Shown: positions 1 to 9,533, counted from the stretch's first letter. The stretch: 64,000 bases of DNA from Photorhabdus australis DSM 17609 (GCF_000711895.1 NZ_JONO01000030.1:1-64000); one strand, 5' to 3'. A program made the numbers and translations. Notes: generated by a model from the sequence alone, not told the origin.

Positions 1-314
1 ATCCTGACTATCATCAAAAAATTCATCTTATTGTGGATGGGGCGGGTTACAACAAAGCGCATCTGGTGAAGGACTGGGCTTATATCAGCAATATTGAGTT
101 ACATTACCTTCCTCCCTACAGTCCCAATTTAAACCCGATAGAGCGATTATGGAAGGTCATGAATGAACAGGTTCGAAATAACCGTTATTTCGCTAATAAA
201 CAGGAATTTCGAGACAAAGTGTTCAAATTTTTCACTACAACGCTACCTGATATAGCGGACTCGCTGACATCGAGAATTAATGACCATTTTCAGGTGCTAA
301 AAACTGCATCTTGA
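1..314 (+). CDS. IS630-family transposase, C-terminal part (runs off the window start)
   Basis: The reading frame is open from base 3 to a TGA at 312-314, so the N-terminal part lies outside the window. The visible protein contains VDGAGYN followed by LPPYSPNLNPIERLWKVMN. This is the hallmark C-terminal half of IS630/Tc1-mariner DDE transposases: the second catalytic Asp in a VxDxAxxH-like strand, then the PPYSPxLNPIE block carrying the catalytic Glu. Whether the element is intact cannot be judged here. The only downstream neighbour is an ERIC element that starts 14 bp after the stop. The family assignment is secure; functionality is unknown. Confidence 0.85.
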   Translation, partial: PDYHQKIHLIVDGAGYNKAHLVKDWAYISNIELHYLPPYSPNLNPIERLWKVMNEQVRNNRYFANKQEFRDKVFKFFTTTLPDIADSLTSRINDHFQVLKTAS

Positions 315-327
315 AGTTTCTTGGGTA

Positions 328-454
328 TATACCCAATAGATTTCAAGATGCATCGCGACGGCCAAGGAGCGAATCCCCGGGAGCATAGAGAACTATGTGA
401 CCGGGGTGAGTGAGTGCAGCCAACAAAGAAGCAACTTGAAAGATGACGGGTATA
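328..454 (+). repeat. ERIC element, copy 1 (127 bp)
   Basis: The element begins with TATACCCAATAGATTTCAAG, carries the ERIC core (GAATCCCCGGGAGCATAGA, then CTATGTGACCGGGGTGAG) and ends GACGGGTATA. The central part is a long imperfect inverted repeat that would fold as a hairpin in RNA. It is 127 bp, the canonical ERIC length, and matches five other copies in this window. ERICs are non-coding, non-autonomous (MITE-like) repeats of enterobacteria. Confidence 0.92.
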
Positions 455-1028
455 AGTATTTATCTATTAATCCAGATACAATTCCCAGTAAAAATTCATC
501 AGGTCGTGATATCTTAATTAATCATATTTAGGTAGTTGGTCAATTTATCTTTATTAAAAACCTTGTATATTACTCAGGTATTCTGTTTCCCACATTATGC
601 GAGGCCAGGTTTAAATAAAATTCTAATTCCATCTATGTTTTTATTTTTCTGACAAGTCAGATTTTTATTATTAATGATGATCAAGTGAAAAATAAGACAA
701 GTACGAAAATTCATTTTAATTATAATATATTAATTTTGGTTTTCTCATTAAATACAACTAATTAGACAATATGACTAAATTCATGGCATGATATTTTACT
801 CTGATAAGCTTGCATTAAGATAATATACGTGAGAATTTATTTACCAGCCGACACACGGTGGGTTTTAAATATCATTAAATGTGCTACAGCATATTAAGTT
901 GTTATAAATAATAGATGTTAATTGATATCTTCGTCTATCTCATCTTGTTCGGTTATTTAATCAGGTTTGGTGCGGTTTAACGTAAGTAAGTTTGCACTTC
1001 CTGTCATATATAAAGGTAAAAAGGTGCC
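455..1028. other. AT-rich non-coding region upstream of the T6SS operon
   Basis: These 574 bp carry no credible gene. The stretch is AT-rich and must hold the promoter and leader of the T6SS operon, whose first gene starts at 1029 after a purine-rich AAAGGTAAAAAGG. I looked for sigma-54 (GG-N10-GC) and sigma-70 hexamers and could not defend a specific promoter. Confidence 0.5.
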
Positions 1029-1565
1029 ATGAATACTCAACGTAAGCTTGATAAAGTCAGGCCGCCCCGTGTTCAGATTACTTATGATGTCGAATTAGGT
1101 GGTGCGGTCGAGAAAAAAGAATTGCCTTTGGTTATTGGTGTGATTGGGCAATTTGCTGAGCAATCAATTCCGATGCGTGAACGTCGTTTCATGCATGTTG
1201 ATAAAGATAATTTTAATGCTGTGATGGAAGGTTTATCACCTTCGTTGGAATTACAGGTTGAAAGTGCTCTGCCGGGTCAGAGTGGATTTATTAATGTCGA
1301 TTTGCAATTTCAATCAATGGCTGATTTTTCCCCGGAGAATTTGGCGAAGCAAATTGAGCCACTGCGTAATTTACTGGAAATTCGCAACAAACTGAGTGAT
1401 TTGAAAGGTCGTGCATTGAGTAATGAAAAATTGCGTGACCGTCTGGCGGAAATTCTTGCTGAACATGCGGATAAATTACCGCAGGTAAATGAGGAAGCGG
1501 AAATTGTGGCGGATGACGTCACCCCGGAAAATAACAATATTCCGGAAGATAACAATGCACAGTGA
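1029..1565 (+). CDS. tssB: T6SS contractile sheath small subunit TssB (VipA)
   Basis: The protein has 178 aa, the usual TssB length. It starts MNTQRKLDKVRPPRVQITYDVE and carries the conserved ELPLVIGVIGQF block near residues 36-47, followed by the RxFxxVDKDNFNxVM region. TssB pairs with TssC to build the cytoplasmic sheath whose contraction propels the Hcp tube and VgrG spike. The C-terminal 30 residues are acidic and Asn-rich, which is common in the family. The start is supported by the purine-rich site just upstream and the conserved N-terminus. It is the first gene of a one-strand operon, with tssC starting 7 bp after its stop. Confidence 0.96.
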   Translation: MNTQRKLDKVRPPRVQITYDVELGGAVEKKELPLVIGVIGQFAEQSIPMRERRFMHVDKDNFNAVMEGLSPSLELQVESALPGQSGFINVDLQFQSMADFSPENLAKQIEPLRNLLEIRNKLSDLKGRALSNEKLRDRLAEILAEHADKLPQVNEEAEIVADDVTPENNNIPEDNNAQ

Positions 1566-1572
1566 GGACAAT

Positions 1573-3054
1573 ATGGAACAGAGCGTTGTTGAACAGCAAG
1601 AATTGAAAGCAACGGAAACCAGCGGTGATTTTCTTGATCAGATTATTGATAACACTCAGGCCATTCGTCGGGAAACGGATCGTGATCGGGTAAAAAGCCA
1701 ACTCGACCAGTTTTTGTCAGAAGTGACTTCGGGTTCGCTCGTGGTTTCTGGGGATTTGGTAAATAGTATTGAGGAGCGTATCGCCGCGATTGATGCGCTG
1801 ATGTCCGCTCAACTGAGTTTGGTATTGCATCATCCGGAATTCCAGAGTCTGGAATCTTCCTGGACGGGGCTTAAAGGGTTGCTCGATCAGAGCGAAACTG
1901 ACAATACTCAGATTCGCATGTTGAACGCGACAAAAACCGATTTGATTAAGGACTTTAAATCGGCTTCTGATTTCGATCAGTCAATGCTGTTTAAAAATAT
2001 TTATGAACATGAGTACGGTACCTTTGGTGGTGAACCTTACTCGGCATTTGTTGGTGATTTTGACTTTGATAACAGCCCAGAAGATCTTTATTTACTGGAG
2101 CAGATTTCTCATGTGGCGGCTGCGGCACATGCACCGTTTATTAGTTCAGCCAATGCAGGCATGTTGGGGCTGAATGATTTTGGTGAATTACCGCGTCCGC
2201 GTGATTTGTCCAAGCTGTTTGACACATCCGACTATTTGCGCTGGAAACGCTTCCGGGAATCTGATGACTCCCGCTATGTTGGCCTGACTTTACCAAGAGT
2301 AATTGGTCGTTTGCCTTACGGAGCAAAAACGATTCCGATTGAGCAGTTCTGTTTCGAAGAACAAATGAGAGAAGGGGATAGCAGCAGTTATTTGTGGATT
2401 AACGCCGCTTATGCATTGGCTGGCCGTATGGTGGCTGCATTTGAACAATATGGCTGGTGTGCTGCGATTCGCGGTGTAGAAGGTGGGGGATTGGTAGAGG
2501 CATTGCCGACTCATCATTACTCCTCTGTGTCCGGCGAAAAAATGCTGCAATGTCCGACTGAAGTGGCTATTTCAGATCGCCGTGAGAAAGAATTGGCAGA
2601 ATTAGGTTTTATTCCTCTGGTTTATTATAAAGGGACTGACTACGCCGCATTTTTCTCGGTGCAATCGCCAAATAAACCCAGGAAATATAATTCTGACCTG
2701 GCAAATGCCAACGCAAAATTATCAACACAATTGCAATATATTATGACGACTTCTCGCTTCGCACATTATTTGAAAATGATTGTGCGTGACAAAGTGGGTA
2801 GTTTTATGTCCCGCGGAGAATGCCAAACTTATCTACAAAGTTGGATCAACCAATATATTGTTGGTTCTGATACTGTCGGCGCAGAAATTAAAGCCAGCCA
2901 TCCGTTGCGGGAGGCAAGAGTTGATGTTGTTGAAGTTCCTGGCTCACCTGGAACATATCGCGCAGTGGCTTATTTAAGGCCGCACTTCCAATTAGAGGGA
3001 TTAAGTATGTCTTTGCGGTTGGTTGCTGATTTACCACCATCCTCAGCGGCTTGA
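1573..3054 (+). CDS. tssC: T6SS contractile sheath large subunit TssC (VipB)
   Basis: From ATG 1573 the protein has 493 aa, typical for TssC. The frame is open further upstream (to 1489), but that part overlaps tssB. ATG 1573 has GTGAGGA five bases before it and gives the standard MEQSVVEQQ N-terminus. Conserved TssC blocks are visible: FxSLESSWTGLKGLLDQ, EYGTFGGEPYSAFVGDFDF, PRDLSKLFDT-YLRWKRFR, and the C-terminal RAVAYLRPHFQLEGLSMSLRLV that forms the sheath handshake. It polymerises with TssB in the cytoplasm; the extended sheath is recycled by ClpV, encoded at the operon end. Confidence 0.97.
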   Translation: MEQSVVEQQELKATETSGDFLDQIIDNTQAIRRETDRDRVKSQLDQFLSEVTSGSLVVSGDLVNSIEERIAAIDALMSAQLSLVLHHPEFQSLESSWTGLKGLLDQSETDNTQIRMLNATKTDLIKDFKSASDFDQSMLFKNIYEHEYGTFGGEPYSAFVGDFDFDNSPEDLYLLEQISHVAAAAHAPFISSANAGMLGLNDFGELPRPRDLSKLFDTSDYLRWKRFRESDDSRYVGLTLPRVIGRLPYGAKTIPIEQFCFEEQMREGDSSSYLWINAAYALAGRMVAAFEQYGWCAAIRGVEGGGLVEALPTHHYSSVSGEKMLQCPTEVAISDRREKELAELGFIPLVYYKGTDYAAFFSVQSPNKPRKYNSDLANANAKLSTQLQYIMTTSRFAHYLKMIVRDKVGSFMSRGECQTYLQSWINQYIVGSDTVGAEIKASHPLREARVDVVEVPGSPGTYRAVAYLRPHFQLEGLSMSLRLVADLPPSSAA

Positions 3055-3110
3055 TTTTTCTATTTATTAATATTCTTCTTATTCATTACAACTAACTGGA
3101 GTAATTAATT

Positions 3111-3605
3111 ATGAGTTCTTCAATTTTTTTGCAAATTGATGGTATTAAAGGCGAGAGTACTGACAGCAAACATAAAGATTGGATTGAGCTGGAGCATGTG
3201 AATTTTGGTGCGTTCAACCACGCACGTATTGCAGACAGTGGTAAACGTAAGATTACCGTTGGTGCCGCGGATTTCCGCACTATCGATTGTGTGAAGGTGA
3301 TGGACATCAGTTCTATTAAGTTGTTGTCAGCAGTGGCACAAGGAACTGCGATTAAGAAAGTGAAGTTGGAAATCTGTACGATTTTCAAAGGGGAAATGCA
3401 CCCTTACGCGGAAGTTGAAATGGACGAATGTATTATCTCTGATGTCCATGAAACTTGTTCACGTGGCGGCGAATTCCCACAAGAGCAATTTTCCATTACC
3501 TATTCCAAAATTAAATGGACATTCACACCACTCAGCCCAGACGGCACCAAAGGCAGCAAAGCAGGTCCAGAAGGTTGGGATCTTATCGAAAACAAGAAAC
3601 AGTAG
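3111..3605 (+). CDS. hcp: T6SS inner-tube protein Hcp (TssD)
   Basis: The 164-aa protein starts MSSSIFLQIDGIKGEST and contains DWIELEHVNFGA, then the CTIFKGEMHPYAEVEMDECIISDV and EQFSITYSKIKWTF blocks. This is the standard Hcp1-type fold (DUF796 family). Hcp hexamers stack into the tube inside the TssBC sheath and are secreted; small effectors can ride in the lumen. There is no C-terminal extension, so it is a plain structural Hcp. A GC-rich hairpin follows the stop, which could raise hcp mRNA level or stability relative to the genes downstream. Confidence 0.96.
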   Translation: MSSSIFLQIDGIKGESTDSKHKDWIELEHVNFGAFNHARIADSGKRKITVGAADFRTIDCVKVMDISSIKLLSAVAQGTAIKKVKLEICTIFKGEMHPYAEVEMDECIISDVHETCSRGGEFPQEQFSITYSKIKWTFTPLSPDGTKGSKAGPEGWDLIENKKQ

Positions 3606-3620
3606 TTTTTGTTGTTTACT

Positions 3621-3647
3621 GCCGGCCTTTGGCCGGCGGTTTTATCC
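3621..3647 (+). terminator. Hairpin between hcp and tssE (partial terminator or mRNA 3' stabiliser)
   Basis: A perfect 7-bp stem (GCCGGCC/GGCCGGC) with a TTT loop spans 3621-3637 and is followed by GGTTTTATCC. The stem is strong but the U-run is short. With the operon continuing on the same strand, a partial terminator or processing site that favours hcp expression is more likely than a full stop. Confidence 0.55.
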
Positions 3648-3662
3648 AGAAAGAGATGACTT

Positions 3663-4106
3663 ATGATTCAGCCTTCATTTCTCCATCGCTTGAAAGATGA
3701 TTATCCACAAAATGAAGAACGTGGAGTAATGCCCATTTGGTCTCGTCAGGGAGTTGTGCAAAGCCTCATGTTCGATCTGAATATGTTATTTTCATCAAGA
3801 CCGATTTCTGTAGTTTCCCCCTTATTTGGTGAGTTACCGAAATCAGTTTTAAATTATGGTGTTTCTGATGTGATTAGCGTTGATATTTCGGATGATGAGC
3901 GTATTGATGCACTGAATAATAATATTTACCAGGCTATTTCCTGGTTTGAACCACGCCTGAAAGATGTCGTTATTACATTACAAAAAAATACACCGGAGAA
4001 TATTACTTTTTGGGTAAGTGGAATTTTTTTCAACGAACAGATTGTATTTTCTATCTCATGGAGCAGTACCGCTTATACCTATTCAATTTCATGGGACAGA
4101 TCATAA
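3663..4106 (+). CDS. tssE: T6SS baseplate protein TssE (gp25-like)
   Basis: This 147-aa protein lies between hcp and tssF, the conserved position of TssE. It begins MIQPSFLHRLKDD, typical for the family, and has the PxSVLNYGVSD block (around residues 58-68) and a C-terminal ISWSSTAYTYSISW strand, consistent with the GPW/gp25 fold. TssE connects the sheath to the TssFGK wedges in the cytoplasmic baseplate. The tssF start follows its stop by one base. Confidence 0.92.
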   Translation: MIQPSFLHRLKDDYPQNEERGVMPIWSRQGVVQSLMFDLNMLFSSRPISVVSPLFGELPKSVLNYGVSDVISVDISDDERIDALNNNIYQAISWFEPRLKDVVITLQKNTPENITFWVSGIFFNEQIVFSISWSSTAYTYSISWDRS

Positions 4107-4107
4107 T

Positions 4108-5919
4108 ATGATGTTATTACCACAGAAAATACTGACTTATTATAACCGGGAGTTGAGTTATTTAAGGCAATATGGCGCCGCGTTTTCTCAACGTTTTCCC
4201 AAAATAGCCAAACGTCTTGGATTCGCGGAGGGCGTTTCAGAAGATCCCCATGTAGAACGGTTAGTCGAATCTTTTGCTTTTCTGACGGCCAAGATTCACC
4301 AGCGTATTGATGAAGATATGCCGGAGCTGAACAATGCAATGCTGGAAGTACTTGCGCCGCAGTTCTTACGTCAGATTCCGTCAGTATCTCTGGTACAGTT
4401 TCAGCAAGACCCGTTGGCATCGGGTGTGACTGGTGTGATGACAGTAGCACGGCATACGCCGTTAATTTCTCAGACAGTCGGTGATGTAGCTTGCCGTTTC
4501 CGCACGGTATATCCGCTGGAAATGTTACCACTGGATTTAACCCACGCAGAATTGATGCCAGATCCTTATGATCGGGATTTTATCTTAACGCTGAATTTTA
4601 CGCTGTGGCCAGGGGCCAGCTTTCAGGCGCGTCATATTCGGTTGTATCTACATGGCGCGCCGATACTAGCCCATGGCTTATATGAGCTGTTATCGGCGCA
4701 GGTTAAGCAACTGGAATGTCGGTTGGGTGAGCGTGTATTCAACATGGATAGCCGAGATATTCAGGTCGTAGGTTTCGATCCGCAAGATAACCTGTGCGCT
4801 GATGATCTGATGATAAATCCGACTCATCACCTGTTCCGCGATTATTTTAGTTTTCCTGAGCGGTTCCTATTTCTGGATATTCCGTTACCTGACGCAGGTT
4901 TGATCACCAAATTAGCGGGAGAACTGCATTATCGTTTCCGGCTTAAGGATTGTGCTGCGTTGCGTCGTATTGAGCGTATGAGCGATAAAGTTGATAACGA
5001 AACTTTTCGGCTAAATTGTGTACCCGTCGTGAATCTATTTTCCCATCAAGCGGAGCCGATTATCCCATTAGAAACCGAGCACGAATATCTGGTGCAACCG
5101 GATGCGCGTCGGCCACAAAGTATGGAAGTGTATACCATCAATCGGGTTGAGATTGTCAGCCGTCAGCAAGAGCAATTAAGTTCTAGATCAATACCGCCAT
5201 TATTCGGCCTTGAACATGCACAAGATAGCGAACAACCTCAGTTGTTCTGGCAGGCGTCACCGCGTCCTTCACTCAGGCACAACGAAACGGGAATGAATAT
5301 GTTTATCGGTTTTGCCGATAGCAGTGGTGAACAATTAAAGCCAGAAACTGATGTGGTGGTTCTGAGTTTAACTTGTACTAATCGTGATATGCCACGACTG
5401 TTGAGCAATGGTCATCCTGATGGGGATTTTGAATCAGAAGTTGCTTTACCGGGCGTAAAAATTCTGGGACTGATCCGCCCCCGGTTGCCGGTGCGCCCAC
5501 AACCGAATTGCGCATTGAACTGGCGTTTGGTGTCACAACTTAATCTGAACCAAATGTTACTGAGTGGCTCACAAGGCGTTCAGTGCCTAAAAGAGACGCT
5601 GGAACTGTACAACTTGCAGGGTGATCCGGCTATATCGCGGTTAATTGCCCAGTTACGACAGGTTGCCATTGTCCCGGTGAGTGCACGTTTGAATCCTGCC
5701 GATCCTTATTCTCTGGCGCGTGGTTTGGAAGTGACGTTGACATTCCAGACACAAGCAGGTGAGTTTGTCGATTTTTATCTTTTTTGCAGCCTACTGGAAC
5801 GCTTTATTGCTATGTATGCGCCAATTAACAGTTTCACGCAGACAGTGACTCAATTGGAATCGGTCAACAATAGTATGCGTCGTTGGCCACGTCGTAGCGG
5901 GAGGCTGACATGGCTTTAG
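4108..5919 (+). CDS. tssF: T6SS baseplate protein TssF
   Basis: From ATG 4108 the protein has 603 aa (MMLLPQKILTYYNRELSYLRQYGAAF), which is the canonical TssF opening. The frame is open to 4018, but that part lies inside tssE and is rejected. Visible family blocks include FPKIAKRLG, DPHVERLVESFAFLTAKIHQRIDEDMPE and LLEVLAPQFLRQIPS-like sequence (ML EVLAPQF). TssF dimers with TssG form the wedge core of the baseplate, together with TssE and TssK. It overlaps tssG by 10 bp, indicating translational coupling. Confidence 0.95.
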   Translation: MMLLPQKILTYYNRELSYLRQYGAAFSQRFPKIAKRLGFAEGVSEDPHVERLVESFAFLTAKIHQRIDEDMPELNNAMLEVLAPQFLRQIPSVSLVQFQQDPLASGVTGVMTVARHTPLISQTVGDVACRFRTVYPLEMLPLDLTHAELMPDPYDRDFILTLNFTLWPGASFQARHIRLYLHGAPILAHGLYELLSAQVKQLECRLGERVFNMDSRDIQVVGFDPQDNLCADDLMINPTHHLFRDYFSFPERFLFLDIPLPDAGLITKLAGELHYRFRLKDCAALRRIERMSDKVDNETFRLNCVPVVNLFSHQAEPIIPLETEHEYLVQPDARRPQSMEVYTINRVEIVSRQQEQLSSRSIPPLFGLEHAQDSEQPQLFWQASPRPSLRHNETGMNMFIGFADSSGEQLKPETDVVVLSLTCTNRDMPRLLSNGHPDGDFESEVALPGVKILGLIRPRLPVRPQPNCALNWRLVSQLNLNQMLLSGSQGVQCLKETLELYNLQGDPAISRLIAQLRQVAIVPVSARLNPADPYSLARGLEVTLTFQTQAGEFVDFYLFCSLLERFIAMYAPINSFTQTVTQLESVNNSMRRWPRRSGRLTWL

Positions 5920-6872
5920 AAAATAGGATACGTCTGGCCGGTGGCCGCTTTTATCAGAATGTTCGTCGTCTGCTGAAACGCTGTCACTATCGGCGGAGTG
6001 GCGAGACAGAAATGACTCCTGATGATGTGGTGCAATTTAGCTCAGTCCTTACGCTGGATGCGCCGGAAAGTGAAGTGAATGCTTTGTTACCACCGCAGCA
6101 AGAGGGTGAGCAGTATCGTATGGCAGTGTATCACTTTGGTTTGCTGGGAACGTTTGGTGCATTACCGTTGCGCTATACCGAATGGCTGATTGATCGGCGT
6201 TATCGCTATGGCGATGAATCAGCTCAAGCGTTTATTGATATTTTTACCCATCGTCTGCTCAGTCTGCGTTTTCAGGCATGGCAGAAATACCGGTTATTTG
6301 TTAATGCAGAATTGCAAGGCCGTCAGGCGTTACCCGCGGTCATTCCGGCAGTTGCCGGGCAATTTACGGCGAATGAAACGCAACATATTCGTCCTGCCTG
6401 TGTTGGCCTGTTGGCAACCTCTGTTCGTTCAATGATGAACTTGCAACATCTGTTACAGCGGGAATTTAACATGCCAGTCAGTATTCAGCCGTTTCGGGGA
6501 CGCTGGCAGTATGCAGAGCAAATGCACTGTTGCTGTCTGGGTCGCAGTTTGCTGGGTGATAACCCGATGTTGGGTCGCGCTTACTGGGATATTCAGTCGG
6601 GATTTCATATTCAGTTGGGGCCGTTTTCAGCCCAGCAGCGCGCCGATTTTATGCCAGGAAATGAACGATACCGCAGATTGACGCAGTGGGTGAGGCAATT
6701 TGCCGGTCCGTTGCTCTCTTTCTCGCTGGAATTGTGGGTAAAGCACGATGGGCGGGGCAATAGATTAAACGGCAGTCGTCAATTGGGATGGGATGGTTGT
6801 TTGGGGGATACCGGCGATACCCATATTCAGCATGTGTATCTGGGAGAATGTGTAGGTCCTTATGCGGTTTGA
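5910..6872 (+). CDS. tssG: T6SS baseplate protein TssG
   Basis: The 320-aa protein follows tssF with a 10-bp overlap. It contains the TssG block YRMAVYHFGLLGTFGALPLRYTEWLIDRRYRYGDES, then FIDIFTHRLLSLRFQAWQKYR, corresponding to FxDxFxHRxxxLfYrAW of the family. TssG bridges two TssF copies and links the wedge to TssK. The length is normal and nothing is broken. Confidence 0.95.
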   Translation: MALENRIRLAGGRFYQNVRRLLKRCHYRRSGETEMTPDDVVQFSSVLTLDAPESEVNALLPPQQEGEQYRMAVYHFGLLGTFGALPLRYTEWLIDRRYRYGDESAQAFIDIFTHRLLSLRFQAWQKYRLFVNAELQGRQALPAVIPAVAGQFTANETQHIRPACVGLLATSVRSMMNLQHLLQREFNMPVSIQPFRGRWQYAEQMHCCCLGRSLLGDNPMLGRAYWDIQSGFHIQLGPFSAQQRADFMPGNERYRRLTQWVRQFAGPLLSFSLELWVKHDGRGNRLNGSRQLGWDGCLGDTGDTHIQHVYLGECVGPYAV

Positions 6873-6895
6873 ACAAGAAATTTAGGTGAAAAAAT

Positions 6896-8902
6896 ATGCT
6901 GTTAGGGCAAAAGAATCGTTTTTTACAGGTTATCGGCAGTCTGTCAGACATTGTGGCACTGAATAAAATCAGCGGCGAAGAGCATTTGTCTCGTCCTTAC
7001 GCCTTTTCTGCCCAACTTTACTCCAACTCAGACTGGAACAAGCTGGAATCGCATATTGGTAAACCACTGGCATTTCGTATTGGTGAAGCGCCAAATCATC
7101 GGATTGTGCATGGCATATTAACGGAATTACAGCAACAAGGTTTTACCGACGGTCAGTTTTGTTATCAGGCACGCGTTGAACCGTGGCTGAAAATGTTGAC
7201 GTTAACCAGTAACCTGCGTGTTTATCAACGCATCAGTGTACCGGATATGGTGTGTGATATTTTCCGTAAACGTGGGTTTAACGATGTTGAATTGGCGTTA
7301 AAAAGCCGTTATCCGAAACTTGAATATTGCATGCAATACAAGGAATCAGATTTTGATTTTGTGACGCGTCAACTGGAACAAGCGGGTATTTTTTACTTTT
7401 TCCGCCATGAAGAAGGGCGTCATGTGTTGGTACTGGCTGATCACCCTTCGACGTTTGTTAACGCCCCTCTGGCAGTATTGCCGTATCAGTCGAAGCTCGG
7501 TAGTCAGCAAGGATATGGGCTGCGTGCCTGGCAGATTCATCGCACGATGATCCCCGGCATGGCAGAAATGAGTGGCTATAACGTTAAAAATGCCTCGACA
7601 GTCAGCGCCAGTGCTAAAGCGAATAGTGGTTATTCCATCAATCCGAAGCTTTCTATCTATGACGATCGGCGTCAGGAGGAACGTAATCAGTTGGAGGCGC
7701 AGGCGGCGCTGTGCATGGAGCAATGGGAATCACAGTCGCATTATGCAAATGCAGCTAATAGTCACCCCGGTTTGCAAGTTGGGCATCAATTTACGTTGAA
7801 AGGGCATGTCAGCGCTGATGGGCGTTATGCGGTGGGCAGTCAGCAGTTAAAAGCGGAAAGTAATTTGGAGGAAGGAGGGTTGTTGTTTTCGTCGCAGGTG
7901 ACGCTGTTTCCGGCGAATAAAACGTTCCGCCCACGTCCTTCAGTTACGCGGCCCTATATTGCTGGTGTGTTGTCTGCGTTGGTTGTAGGCGCTGCATCGG
8001 AGGAGATCCATACCGATGCTCATGGGCGTATCAAAATTCAATTTCACTGGGATAAAGAGCACAAAAAAAATGATGATAGCTCTTGTTGGGTACGTGTGAG
8101 CCAGTTTTGGAATGGGGCAAAATTCGGTGCTCAATTTGTGCCACGTGTGGGGAGTGAAGTGCTGGTGAGTTTTGTCGACGGCGATCCCGATAGCCCACTA
8201 GTGACCGGAACAGTTTATAACGGAGTGAAAATGCCACCGTTTGCGTTGCCGGGACAAAAAACGCAAAGTGGCATTGCTACCCGCAGCAGTGCAAAAGGTA
8301 CGGTGGAGCAAGGGCACCAATTTTGTTTCGAAGATAAGAAAGGTGAAGAATTTATTTTGCTTCATTCACAAAAAGATCTGCGTCTGAAAGTGAAAAATGA
8401 TTTTTCGGCGAATATCGGCCGTAATGCCTCGTGGGAAATTGAAGAAAAACGCGATACAAAAATTAAAAAAGGCAACGATACGTTAATTCTGAGTGAAGGC
8501 AATGCTGTTACTGAGGTGAAAAAAGGCGATAAGAAGCAAACGCTGGATCACGGCAATTTCACCACGACGGTCAGTGCTGGCAATTATTCGCTAGAGGTAT
8601 CCAGAGGCAACGCCAAAATTAATGCTGGACAACACTGCACGATTACGGCCAATCAGGGAATTGAGCTAAAAGTGGGTGCCAGTAAATTGTCGATTACCCC
8701 GGCGGGGATCACCATCAAAGCGCCATCGGTCACGGTGGAAGGATCAGGGAAACTGGCACTGAAAAGCAACGGTGTGGCGGAATTAACGGGAACTACCGTC
8801 AAAGTACAGGGCAGTGCAATGGCACAGTTAAAAGGCGGCATTGTTCAGGTGGATGCGACCGGTATTGCGATGGTGAAAGGGATCTTGACCAAAATTGGTT
8901 AA
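6896..8902 (+). CDS. tssI: T6SS spike protein VgrG (TssI), no C-terminal effector domain
   Basis: The 668-aa protein has an N-terminal gp27-like Vgr/Rhs region (to about residue 300), the gp5 OB-fold around residues 374-440 (GRIKIQFHWDKE, SCWVRVSQFWNGAKFG, PRVGSEVLVSFVDGDPDSP), and a C-terminal beta-helix with short repeats (KKGNDTLILSEGN, KKGDKKQTLDHGN, VSAGNYSLEVSRGN). It ends at the helix (VKGILTKIG), so it is a structural and not an evolved VgrG. It forms the trimeric puncturing spike capped by PAAR. The unknown 8937 gene and a PAAR gene follow within the same operon. Confidence 0.96.
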   Translation: MLLGQKNRFLQVIGSLSDIVALNKISGEEHLSRPYAFSAQLYSNSDWNKLESHIGKPLAFRIGEAPNHRIVHGILTELQQQGFTDGQFCYQARVEPWLKMLTLTSNLRVYQRISVPDMVCDIFRKRGFNDVELALKSRYPKLEYCMQYKESDFDFVTRQLEQAGIFYFFRHEEGRHVLVLADHPSTFVNAPLAVLPYQSKLGSQQGYGLRAWQIHRTMIPGMAEMSGYNVKNASTVSASAKANSGYSINPKLSIYDDRRQEERNQLEAQAALCMEQWESQSHYANAANSHPGLQVGHQFTLKGHVSADGRYAVGSQQLKAESNLEEGGLLFSSQVTLFPANKTFRPRPSVTRPYIAGVLSALVVGAASEEIHTDAHGRIKIQFHWDKEHKKNDDSSCWVRVSQFWNGAKFGAQFVPRVGSEVLVSFVDGDPDSPLVTGTVYNGVKMPPFALPGQKTQSGIATRSSAKGTVEQGHQFCFEDKKGEEFILLHSQKDLRLKVKNDFSANIGRNASWEIEEKRDTKIKKGNDTLILSEGNAVTEVKKGDKKQTLDHGNFTTTVSAGNYSLEVSRGNAKINAGQHCTITANQGIELKVGASKLSITPAGITIKAPSVTVEGSGKLALKSNGVAELTGTTVKVQGSAMAQLKGGIVQVDATGIAMVKGILTKIG

Positions 8903-8936
8903 TAGTGGAATCAACGGATAATGAGAGTTTGGAACA

Positions 8937-9533
8937 ATGGCTAAATTACGACACTGTCAGCTTTCGTCACAGGCGGAGTTGGTATTACAGCAACACGTAG
9001 CACATGAGCAGAATCTATCGGCACTTAGTCAGGAAATGTTGTGGCAGGATGCTGTGTTCTACACCATTTTCATGTTGCCTTACACTCAGGCTTTGGAATT
9101 GGCACTGACATTTATCTCTCGTGTTTACGAACGGGATCTGAGGCAGGAGCAGCGGTTGTTGTTGCAGCAAGTGCGGCACTGGCGCGCGAATGGGGGAAAC
9201 CTGTTACGTTATGAACTGTTCGATCAGGCACAGACTATTGGGTTTGATAACCCTATCTCGTGTCTGGCGCTATCAGTTTTCTGGAGCGAGGGCAGTATGA
9301 CATCTCCGGAGCTGGAAGATGTTTATCCGCAGCCGTGGCAGTCACTGGCGGCATTGGCAGATACGCTGTGCCTGATCCTGCATTCTTATGGTGAACAGCC
9401 GGAACAACAAATGTTATATGTCGAACAGTTTTTTCAACTGGCGCATGGGCAATTGAGACAATTGCTGCCGTCACAGGATCAGGGCCGTAAAAACTACCTG
9501 TACCATGAAGTTAAGTTATCGGGAGAAAAATGA
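8937..9533 (+). CDS. T6SS-associated protein between vgrG and PAAR (function unknown)
   Basis: This 198-aa, mostly alpha-helical soluble protein is rich in Leu and Gln and has no signal peptide or membrane segment. It sits exactly between vgrG and the PAAR gene and overlaps the latter by 4 bp (ATGA). That position is typical of small proteins that help load or stabilise the spike tip. It resembles the family I remember as DUF6931, which co-occurs with PAAR genes, but I cannot verify that. It is not an Eag chaperone (DUF1795) by appearance. An adaptor role is inference from context only. Confidence 0.6.
   Translation: MAKLRHCQLSSQAELVLQQHVAHEQNLSALSQEMLWQDAVFYTIFMLPYTQALELALTFISRVYERDLRQEQRLLLQQVRHWRANGGNLLRYELFDQAQTIGFDNPISCLALSVFWSEGSMTSPELEDVYPQPWQSLAALADTLCLILHSYGEQPEQQMLYVEQFFQLAHGQLRQLLPSQDQGRKNYLYHEVKLSGEK

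Noticed and set aside
1489-1572. Upstream extension of tssC
   Set aside because: It lies within tssB in another frame. ATG 1573 has a proper ribosome-binding site and gives the family N-terminus.
4018-4107. Upstream extension of tssF
   Set aside because: It lies inside tssE. ATG 4108 gives the conserved TssF opening.
4079-4531. Minus-strand frame of 150 codons
   Set aside because: Antisense shadow of tssF, without family features or a ribosome-binding site.
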